From NCBI GenBank assembly GCA_002724825.1, contig PBPU01000031.1, positions 8,353-20,813 on the forward strand: 12,461 bases of DNA, read 5' to 3'. Positions 1 through 6,095 of this stretch are shown here, piece after piece (the stretch's first letter is position 1; every line of letters starts with the position of its first letter). The DNA is from Acidimicrobiaceae bacterium (lineage in GTDB: Bacteria > Actinomycetota > Acidimicrobiia > Acidimicrobiales > UBA8592). Both the position numbers and the translations under genes were made by a program. The notes beneath the pieces are model-generated. The model did not search any database, was not told where the DNA came from, and saw nothing but the letters and a program-made list of their open reading frames with translations.

Positions 1-1
1 G

Positions 2-328
2 CGCATGAGTCAGGCTATGGTTTTATCTAACGATTTAATGTCTATTGATGGATCAACGATTAGAAAAATCCTTGAATATAGTCCAATGGCTGACCTAACT
101 ATTCCAATTGCAAGTGAAGTTCCACAGGTGTTAACTGCATTGTGGAAAGTTTCATGTTTAAAAATTTTAGAATCGGCGTTCAAATCTGGCTCGCGATCAC
201 TAAAAAGTATTCTCAATGATTTAGATGTTGCAGAAATCTCAGGATTAGATAGTGCTAAATTTGTCAATGCGAATACACAGTCTGACATCATCGAATACAT
301 CGAGGACTTGGAGGAAGCTATTGAATGA
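2..328 (+). CDS. mobA: Molybdenum cofactor guanylyltransferase MobA-like, C-terminal part (5' end outside window)
   Basis: The frame is open from the left edge, so the ATG at base 5 is probably internal and the N-terminal nucleotide-binding half lies upstream. Visible features fit the C-terminal half of the MobA-like NTP transferase family. There is a hydrophobic strand ending in Asp (VLSNDL, bases 20-37), matching the position of the metal-binding 'DxP' strand. A segment PQVLTALW-x3-C corresponds to the family's 'QPLHALY...C' region. A terminal FVNANT (bases 260-277) matches the 'F-x-N-x-NTP-x-D' signature. MobA attaches GMP to molybdopterin in the cytoplasm to make the bis-MGD form of the cofactor. 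The usual Pro after the Asp is Leu-Met here, so a related nucleotidyltransferase cannot be excluded. The stop lies 16 bases before the rhodanese start, suggesting one transcript. Confidence 0.7.
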   Translation, partial: RMSQAMVLSNDLMSIDGSTIRKILEYSPMADLTIPIASEVPQVLTALWKVSCLKILESAFKSGSRSLKSILNDLDVAEISGLDSAKFVNANTQSDIIEYIEDLEEAIE

Positions 329-344
329 AGGAATAGAGAAACCG

Positions 345-695
345 ATGGTGAAGGAAATTACTGTTGAGGACCTCAAGGAAATTGCAGACGAGAGTGTCGT
401 TATCGATGTCCGAGAAGAATATGAATTCATTGAAGTAAGAGCCACTGGGGCAAAGTTGCTTCCTCTAGAGCAGATTCCCGATGCTGTTACCGCTCTTCCA
501 AAAGAGAAACAAATATATATAATCTGTGCCTCTGGAAACAGATCGATGGTTGCATGTGAGTATCTAAACTCCAAAGGCTTTGACACAGTCAATGTGGTAG
601 GTGGAACTATCGCATGGAATGCAGCTGGATACCCAGTGAGCCGAGGTTCATTTGAAGACACCGAAGTTTTTAGTAGCAATGACAAATGTGGCTAA
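345..695 (+). CDS. Single-domain rhodanese-like sulfurtransferase
   Basis: A 116-residue single rhodanese domain. Residues 18-23 (VVIDVR) and the following E-x-E-F form the conserved CH2A-type 'DVRE..E(F/Y)' motif. The active-site loop is C61-A-S-G-N-R-S67, with C61 the expected persulfide-forming cysteine. The tail has 'GG-x4-W-x3-GYPV' (residues 86-98), typical of the final helix of GlpE/PspE-like domains. Such proteins carry sulfane sulfur for cofactor or thiol metabolism in the cytoplasm; the partner here is unknown, though a MobA-like gene lies just upstream and molybdoenzymes often need sulfur transfer. The ATG at 345 is chosen because the domain begins there and a purine-rich AAGGAA precedes it. 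The frame is open upstream to base 252 but overlaps mobA; a TTG at 321 is an alternative. The 3' end overlaps the RNase D start by 17 bases, implying coupled translation. Confidence 0.85.
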   Translation: MVKEITVEDLKEIADESVVIDVREEYEFIEVRATGAKLLPLEQIPDAVTALPKEKQIYIICASGNRSMVACEYLNSKGFDTVNVVGGTIAWNAAGYPVSRGSFEDTEVFSSNDKCG

Positions 696-1830
696 TATCA
701 AATTAATTGAAAATAGCAGTGAATTGCTCTCATTAATAGACCAATGTCTCGAGCTGGAAGCATATGCGTTGGATACAGAATTCCACCGTGAGAAAAGCTA
801 TTACCCGAAGTTGGCCCTCATCCAGATAAATTACGGAACTGGAGTGGCCCTAGTCGACCCAACAGCTATTTCACTTAGCCCGCTTCAAGAACTATTTAAC
901 TCACAGCAAATTGCTGTCATGCATGCATGCGCTCAAGATCTTGAAGTCCTACAGCATTACTGTAACGCCAGACCTAAATAAATATTTGATACACAAATAG
1001 CTGCAGGTTTCCTTGGACTCCGCACACCTTCATTATCAGCGCTTCATGAAAAATTCTTGAAGAAAAAATTACCAAAAGGCGAACGTCTGACTGATTGGCT
1101 ACAACGACCTTTATCAAAGCGCCAAATTGAATATGCAGCTGCGGACGTGGCGGACCTATTGGAGATCTATAAAATCCTTACATCTCAACTTATTAAACGT
1201 GAAAGATTTGAATGGGCTAAAGACGAATTTGAGATAATTAAAAATCGAATGAACGGATCAAAAGACCCAAGCGAGTCGTGGGTTAGAATAAAAGAAACTC
1301 GCCATTTGGGAGTGGAAGGAAGAGGAGTCGCTCAGTCAATTGCTGAATGGAGAGAGATCGAAGCACGGTCACTTGATGTTCCTGCGCGCTTTATTCTTTC
1401 GGACATAGCTGTGGTGAGTATTTCTCAAAAACTGCCAAAAACTATTGATCAACTCCTAACAGTTAGAGGAGTAGACAAGAAACGTTTTACTGATGAGCGA
1501 GCTCGAAAAATACTAGAACTCGTCTCTCAAGGGAAGAATCAAAAAGTTGACATTCCTATAGAAAAGAATGAGAAACAGCTAGACCCAAACTTGCGACCAG
1601 CAGTCGCCCTAATTTCGGCATGGCTAGCACAATTCGCCAAGGACAGTGATTTAGATCCCGCTCTTCTTGGAACGAGAGCAGACATCGAAACGCTGTTGCG
1701 TGGAGATGGCCAATCAAGACTTTCTGAGGGGTGGCGACATGAGTACGTTGGAGTCCCTATTAGAAAGCTACTAGAAGGCTCAGCTTCATTGGCATTTGTT
1801 CACGGCCGCCTACGTATGGAGGATCGCTAA
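679..1830 (+). pseudogene. rnd: Ribonuclease D with an in-frame TAA at 979-981 (apparent nonsense-interrupted gene)
   Basis: One continuous frame of 384 codons would encode a full-length RNase D (the E. coli enzyme is about 375 residues), but codon 101 is TAA. No frame shift is present: the same frame continues straight into I-F-D-T-Q-I-A-A, the family's conserved segment. All DEDDy exonuclease residues are intact: Exo I D32-T-E34, Exo II H82-A-x3-D87 before the stop, and Exo III Y152-A-A-A-D156 after it. An HRDC nucleic-acid-binding domain spans about residues 211-284, followed by a C-terminal region with TRADIETLLRG. RNase D is a 3'-5' exonuclease trimming tRNA and other stable RNA ends. 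The first fragment (679-981) lacks Exo III. A restart at TTG 1057 or ATG 1249 would lack Exo I and II, so neither piece should be active alone. Intact flanks suggest a very recent mutation, or a base-call error in the assembly. The ATG at 679 overlaps the rhodanese gene. Confidence 0.85.
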
Positions 1831-1858
1831 CAACTAGTATAAAATTCACGGCGTGGGT

Positions 1859-1867
1859 TGATATACT
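1859..1867 (+). promoter_or_regulatory. Possible extended -10 promoter for the 66-residue protein
   Basis: TGATATACT matches the extended -10 form TG-n-TATAAT at five of six hexamer bases. No convincing -35 element lies upstream, which is tolerated for extended -10 promoters. Transcription would start near base 1874 and leave a leader of about 50 bases. The site lies in the 93-base gap after the RNase D gene, where no hairpin terminator is visible. Confidence 0.35.
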
Positions 1868-1923
1868 TTCCAGTTCATACGATTTATTGAGAGAAGTTTC
1901 CGGTTAGTCATCTTGGAGGCAGA

Positions 1924-2124
1924 ATGAAAAAAGGGCGTCATCGTCGTTACGAAGAAGCTAGGGCCCTTAAGCAGACCAACGACTCTCTAGACGACTTATT
2001 TGAAGACAACGAAGACCCATGTGTCGAGTGTGATGCTCTTCCGGGTCAAGATCATAAAGATTGGTGTCTTGCAGAAGCTAGCTCAAAAAAAGCGGATACC
2101 ACCAACGACTGGTTCCCCTCTTAG
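1924..2124 (+). CDS. Small conserved-looking protein with Cys/His cluster, function unknown
   Basis: A 66-residue protein that I cannot assign to a named family. Three parts can be seen. A strongly basic start (KKGRHRRYEEARALK) suggests nucleic-acid or ribosome contact. An acidic middle (about residues 21-31) follows. Then comes C33-V-E-C36 with H44 and W47-C48, giving C-x2-C-x7-H-x3-C, a plausible four-ligand zinc site. The end is Ser/Lys/Thr-rich. The start at ATG 1924 is well supported by TTGGAGG (1913-1919), with good spacing. It is a real gene rather than chance, judging from the strong ribosome site, its own likely promoter and the structured composition. It stops 4 bases before the stop of the opposing fbiC gene, so there is no room for a terminator between them. 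Zinc binding is inference from residue spacing only. Confidence 0.7.
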   Translation: MKKGRHRRYEEARALKQTNDSLDDLFEDNEDPCVECDALPGQDHKDWCLAEASSKKADTTNDWFPS

Positions 2125-2128
2125 TAAG

Positions 2129-4510
2129 TCACTCAGCTACAACAGGAATTTTCTTTCGAGGAAGCAAATTATTACTTGGTTTGTCAATGATTTCGTACAA
2201 GGTTGTGCGCTGCTTTAATGTTCTGTTTAGCGGTTGACACAGAAGGTCAAAGTCCGTCACATCTACTGCCTGCCCATGGCGAGCCCCAGCAGCTCGAGAA
2301 ATATTTTCACCGTTCAAAGTTCCACCTACATCGTTCACTCCGGCTTGAAGCATCTGCGACATTCCTTCAAGGCCAATCTTTACCCAGGAGGCTTGAATGT
2401 TGTCGATGTACCCATGATATGCAATTCTGGCTACTGCGTGAACCAGAAGAGTCTCTCTGAAGGTAGGACCCCGTCTAGCGCCCTTACGAAGGTAAATTGG
2501 CGATGCCATATGGACGAAGGGCAACCCGACAAATTCGGTAAAACCGCCAGTTTCTTTTTGCAAGGACCGTGTCTTTATAAAATGTGAGGCCCAATGTTCA
2601 GGTTCTTCGACGCTTCCAAACATCATTGTGACGTTGGATCGCAACCCAACCTGATGTGCAATTCGATGCGCTTCGAGCCATTGTTCAGAATCTATTTTGT
2701 CTGGGCATAAAATTTCACGAATATTATCATCAAGAATTTCAGCAGCTGTTCCAGGTAGTGACTTGAGTCCAGCCGAAACTGCACGCTTCAGGTAGGAGTC
2801 AAGTGATTCTCCCAGTCTCCTGGCGCCTTCCGTGACTTCAAGAGCAGTAAATCCATGGATGTGTAAATCAGGAAGTTCGTCGTGCAATGTCTTGCACATA
2901 TCAATGTAGTAGTTTCCATCGAAATCTGGATGAATCCCACCTTGTAAACAAACCTCGGTGGCTCCGTTAGCATGTGCTTCTGAAGCACGGGCAAGCACTT
3001 CTTCCAATGAGTGTAAATACGGTTTACCGCGAAGATTTAGCGATAAAGGACCTTTCGAGAAACCACAGAACCGGCACTTGAATGTGCATACGTTTGTGTA
3101 GTTTATGTTGCAGTTCGAGACATAAGTAACATCGTCTCCACTGACTTCTTTTCGCAGGGCGTCAGCACAATTAATAACAGAGCGAACTTGGGCACCACGA
3201 GCACGAAAGAGTGAAACTATCTGAGGCGAGTCAACCTCTTGTCCCATAAGCACTCCTTCAATAACTTCGTCAATCTCACTGGAGGCTCTTAATTGAGTGA
3301 AGAGAAGGTTTGCTGGAATATTTGAAGATCCAGAATACCATTGAGTCGAATCTTCACCTACTTGCGCAACTTCCGCGCCATCATCGACGTTAGTTATAAA
3401 TTCAATCTTCTCTGGAAAGACGGCCCCAGGGTCATCACGCCCGAGCCATTCACTATCTGAACGATCGAGCACCGGAAAATGAAGGTCCGGATGAAGCCAA
3501 ATATCCGATTTCTTTGCATACTCAGGGTAGATGGTTAACCGGGGGGCAATGAAATGACCAAGGTCCTCTGAAACTTTCGAAATCCTTTCCAGCGCAGGCC
3601 AAGGGCGCTCAGGGTTAACGTGGTCTGCCGTTACTGGAGATACCCCACCCCAGTCGTCTATTCCAGCTTTTAAAAGAGACCCGAAATCATCAGAAAGATT
3701 TGGGGGGGCTTGGAGGTGAACATCTTCGGGCAAAATTATTCTCGCAAGTGCTATGGCCTCAAGATAGTCCTGTGAGGGGCACGGCTTCTCTTTGTGCATC
3801 CTAGTTCCAGATTTGGGAAGAAAGTTCTGGACAATGACTTCTTGGATGTGACCGAATTCTCGGTGGATATCGGCAATTGCTTTGATCGCATCGATGCGAT
3901 CTTGTCTGGATTCACCGATTCCGATTAGAACGCCAGTTGTGAATGGAATTTTTAATTTACCCGCCGCCTTTAAGGTTTCTATCCTTCTCCAAGGTTCCTT
4001 GTCTGGAGATCCTTGATGGCATTCAAGATCTGGATTCAGTGATTCAATCATCATCCCCTGGGAAGGGGAGACTTCACGAAGACTAGACAATTCTTCATAA
4101 GAGATAGCGCCAGCATTTGCATGGGGGAGCAAGCCTGTTTCCTCAATGACTAGTTTAGCCATCTCATATAAATAATGAATAGTACTGTCGTAGCCGTTAG
4201 AAGTAAGCCAAGTTTGCGCAGTGGGGTAGCGGAGCTCGGGCTTTTCACCAAGTGTAAACAAGGCTTCATGGCATCCGGTCCGAGCACCTTGTGAAGCAAT
4301 ATTCAAAACCTGTTCCGGAGTAAGGTAAGGAACTTCTAGCCTTGCTGGGGGCTGAGCGAAGGTACAGTATCCGCATTTGTCGCGACATAAATGGGTGAGG
4401 GGTATAAAAACTTTAGGGGAGTATGTGACCCTTTTCCCAAAAGAAACATCGCGTTTGTTTGCAGCTTCTTCAAGCAGGGTTGATATAGGTGCTGAGTACA
4501 GTTCGTTCAT
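2129..4510 (-). CDS. fbiC: FbiC, fused CofG/CofH 7,8-didemethyl-8-hydroxy-5-deazariboflavin (FO) synthase
   Basis: A 793-residue protein with two radical-SAM halves. The CofG half carries C42-x3-C46-x2-C49 (CRDKCGYC), followed by a characteristic MIESLNPDL segment (about residues 154-162). The CofH half carries C475-x3-C479-x2-C482 (CTFKCRFC), then CLQGGIHP at 521-528. Each set binds a 4Fe-4S cluster that cleaves S-adenosylmethionine. The two halves together join a ribityl-aminouracil and tyrosine to make FO, the chromophore of coenzyme F420. The linker is about residues 340-430. Fusion is typical of actinobacteria; archaea have separate proteins. It lacks the roughly 60-residue N-terminal extension of mycobacterial FbiC, but the catalytic cores look complete. 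The ATG overlaps the hxlR stop as ATGA with no clear Shine-Dalgarno of its own, so translation is probably coupled to hxlR. Other F420 genes (fbiA, fbiB, fbiD) are not in the window. Confidence 0.95.
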   Translation of the reverse strand: MNELYSAPISTLLEEAANKRDVSFGKRVTYSPKVFIPLTHLCRDKCGYCTFAQPPARLEVPYLTPEQVLNIASQGARTGCHEALFTLGEKPELRYPTAQTWLTSNGYDSTIHYLYEMAKLVIEETGLLPHANAGAISYEELSSLREVSPSQGMMIESLNPDLECHQGSPDKEPWRRIETLKAAGKLKIPFTTGVLIGIGESRQDRIDAIKAIADIHREFGHIQEVIVQNFLPKSGTRMHKEKPCPSQDYLEAIALARIILPEDVHLQAPPNLSDDFGSLLKAGIDDWGGVSPVTADHVNPERPWPALERISKVSEDLGHFIAPRLTIYPEYAKKSDIWLHPDLHFPVLDRSDSEWLGRDDPGAVFPEKIEFITNVDDGAEVAQVGEDSTQWYSGSSNIPANLLFTQLRASSEIDEVIEGVLMGQEVDSPQIVSLFRARGAQVRSVINCADALRKEVSGDDVTYVSNCNINYTNVCTFKCRFCGFSKGPLSLNLRGKPYLHSLEEVLARASEAHANGATEVCLQGGIHPDFDGNYYIDMCKTLHDELPDLHIHGFTALEVTEGARRLGESLDSYLKRAVSAGLKSLPGTAAEILDDNIREILCPDKIDSEQWLEAHRIAHQVGLRSNVTMMFGSVEEPEHWASHFIKTRSLQKETGGFTEFVGLPFVHMASPIYLRKGARRGPTFRETLLVHAVARIAYHGYIDNIQASWVKIGLEGMSQMLQAGVNDVGGTLNGENISRAAGARHGQAVDVTDFDLLCQPLNRTLKQRTTLYEIIDKPSNNLLPRKKIPVVAE

Positions 4511-4962
4511 GCTGATTTCGATAGATGTTGGCGTCCACCCGGACGGCTTGATATTTGCTCTGTATTTACGGGTACGTTACATGTTGGGCAATGTGTTATT
4601 TGCTCTAGTGCAGTATCACAAAGAGAATGTGTAAGAATCGTTGGAGGTTCTCCATCGGCGTACCATCGGTCTCCCCAGTGCATGAGCGCAATAAGAGATG
4701 GGGAGAGATCGCGACCCTTACGAGTTAAAAAGTACTCGTTTCTTATTGGTTTCACTTGATATGGCTGCTGTTCAACAATTCCAGCTTGGTGTAGCTTGCT
4801 TAAGCGGTCACTAAGTATATTTTTTGCGATGCCTAGGTCCTTTCTCAATTCCTCGAATCGTCGGACGCCTCGGAATAGATCGCGAAGGATCAGGAGTGAC
4901 CATCGGTCACCTATCACAGATAGTGTCATCTCTATAGAGCAATTATTGGAGTTATTAGGCAC
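4507..4962 (-). CDS. HxlR-family winged-helix transcriptional regulator
   Basis: 151 residues with the HxlR signature in order: C8-S-I-E near the N-terminus, VIGDRWSLLILRDLF (16-30), RRFEELRKDLGIAKNILSDRL (34-54, recognition region) and L-x4-GIVEQQPY (57-68) for the wing. HxlR proteins bind DNA as dimers; several sense electrophiles or redox stress through the conserved N-terminal Cys, which is present (C8). A tail of about 40 residues adds C115, C125-P-T-C128 and an R-P-G end, an extension seen in some actinobacterial members that could bind metal or sense redox state. The start is GTG at 4962: the ATG at codon 12 would remove C8. No Shine-Dalgarno precedes it, but a -10-like element ends 6 bases upstream, so the message is probably leaderless. 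Its stop overlaps the fbiC start as ATGA, so it likely controls fbiC and itself. The effector is unknown. Confidence 0.9.
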   Translation of the reverse strand: MPNNSNNCSIEMTLSVIGDRWSLLILRDLFRGVRRFEELRKDLGIAKNILSDRLSKLHQAGIVEQQPYQVKPIRNEYFLTRKGRDLSPSLIALMHWGDRWYADGEPPTILTHSLCDTALEQITHCPTCNVPVNTEQISSRPGGRQHLSKSA

Positions 4963-4997
4963 GTGGCGATATTATCACGTAAGTTGCAAAAAGCAAC
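4961..4997 (-). promoter_or_regulatory. Probable leaderless hxlR promoter with inverted repeats (candidate operator)
   Basis: Read on the minus strand, TGATAATAT (4977-4969) is an extended -10, with a weak -35 TTGCTT (4996-4991) at 16-base spacing. Six bases separate the -10 from the GTG start, so transcription would begin at or next to the start codon. Two inverted repeats cover the site: ACGTG-N10-CACGT (4961-4980), overlapping the -10 and start codon, and GTTGC-N5-GCAAC (4983-4997), over the -35. Either could be the operator for HxlR autorepression. The region lies in the 38-base tal/hxlR gap, so hxlR-fbiC could be transcribed separately from tkt-tal. Confidence 0.4.
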
Positions 4998-5000
4998 CGA

Positions 5001-6095
5001 CTAAAAAATCATCGACTCGGCTTTCTTTTGAAGAGTTGTAAGAAGATTCTCAAAGGAAGTTTCAAAAGCCTTCACTCCTTCATCTTCAAGTTTGACAGCT
5101 ACTTCCTGAAGGTCAATTCCCAAACTCTCGACGGTCTGAAGTATTTTTTCAGCATCGTCGAATGATGAGTCTACTGATCTGCTGAGTGTTCCATGATCTA
5201 TAAAAGCGGCCAATGTATTGTCGGGAAGCGTGTTAACTGTGTCCGGACCGATTAACTCATCAACGTACATAGTGTCAGGATATTGAGGGTTCTTTGTTGA
5301 CGTAGAGGCCCATAGAGGTCGTTGTAGCTGAGCACCACGAGCTTTGAGCGCCAACCAGCGGTCACTATTAAATTCATCGATAAATAGTCTGTATGCTAGC
5401 TGTCCTTGTGCAACAGCGGTCTTTCCTTTGAGTTTCAAAGCAGGTTCGGAATCGATCTCATCTAGTCGTGAATCGACTTCAGTTTCTGTCCGTGAGATAA
5501 AAAAGGACGCTACAGAGGAGATATGGCTAAGATCACCATCTACCATTTCTAAGCCGGACATGTAAGCATCAATTACTTCTGCATATCTTTGTATTGAAAA
5601 TAGTAAAGTGACGTTAATTGAGCGGCCCTCACTGATCATTTTAGTGATAGCAGGTAGTCCCTCTCTTGTGCCAGGAATTTTGATATAGAGATTTGGACTA
5701 CTGATCTGGTCGTCGAGCGTCCTAGCAGCATCAATAGTTGCCGCTGTGTCACGTGCTAGTCGAGGATCGACTTCTACAGATACATAGCCATCAACACCAT
5801 TGCTAGCTTCGTATATTGGTTTAAGGATTTGAAGAGCGTCCGATATGTCTCTGTGAACCAGTTGCCAATAAGCTTGTTCAACAGAAAACCCATCTTTGAT
5901 TAAAGAGCCGAATTGCTCATCATAAGCTTCCGAATCTGTTATTGCTTTTTCAAAGATAGATGGATTAGATGTTAAACCTCGAACTCCTTTTTGAACCCAA
6001 TTATGAAGTTCTCCTGATTGAATCCAATCCCTCTTTAAGTTGTCGAGCCATGGACTTTGTCCATGTCTTTCAAACAGTTCAGTTAAAGAGGGCAT
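5001..6095 (-). CDS. tal: Transaldolase
   Basis: 364 residues, the usual length for the longer actinobacterial and cyanobacterial transaldolase group. It transfers a dihydroxyacetone unit from sedoheptulose-7-phosphate to glyceraldehyde-3-phosphate in the non-oxidative pentose phosphate pathway. Signatures: G-L-T-S-N-P-S-I-F-E-K at about 40-50 (first TIM-barrel strand motif), VSVEVDPRLARDT (105-117), and N-L-Y-I-K139-I-P-G-T, where K139 is the Schiff-base lysine. INVTLLFS with R-Y-x-E-V-I-x-A-Y-x-S-G-L-E follows, then WASTSTKNP (phosphate-binding strand). The family's usual Asp and Glu positions around these motifs look intact, so the enzyme is probably active. The ATG overlaps the tkt stop as TAATG, so the two are translationally coupled. 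In many actinobacteria zwf and opcA come next; here hxlR and fbiC do. Confidence 0.95.
   Translation of the reverse strand: MPSLTELFERHGQSPWLDNLKRDWIQSGELHNWVQKGVRGLTSNPSIFEKAITDSEAYDEQFGSLIKDGFSVEQAYWQLVHRDISDALQILKPIYEASNGVDGYVSVEVDPRLARDTAATIDAARTLDDQISSPNLYIKIPGTREGLPAITKMISEGRSINVTLLFSIQRYAEVIDAYMSGLEMVDGDLSHISSVASFFISRTETEVDSRLDEIDSEPALKLKGKTAVAQGQLAYRLFIDEFNSDRWLALKARGAQLQRPLWASTSTKNPQYPDTMYVDELIGPDTVNTLPDNTLAAFIDHGTLSRSVDSSFDDAEKILQTVESLGIDLQEVAVKLEDEGVKAFETSFENLLTTLQKKAESMIF

Noticed and set aside
252..344. Rhodanese start at 252, giving a 31-residue N-terminal extension
   Set aside because: The extension overlaps mobA coding sequence and is low in domain-like content. The domain begins at the ATG at 345.
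979..981. Stop codon reassignment (TAA read as an amino acid)
   Set aside because: TAA, TAG and TGA all terminate other intact genes in the window at family-appropriate positions.
1057..1830. Separate gene starting at TTG 1057, downstream of the RNase D stop
   Set aside because: It is in the same frame as the upstream fragment, starts mid-domain and lacks Exo I and Exo II. It is the rest of RNase D, not an independent gene.
2000..2587. Overlapping open frames on the + strand over the small gene and the fbiC 3' end
   Set aside because: They have no ribosome sites or family resemblance and are shadows of the small protein gene and of fbiC.
4983..4997. GTTGC-AAAAA-GCAAC as a terminator for tal
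   Set aside because: The stem is only five pairs and no T-run follows on the tal strand. It sits over the hxlR -35, so an operator role is more likely.
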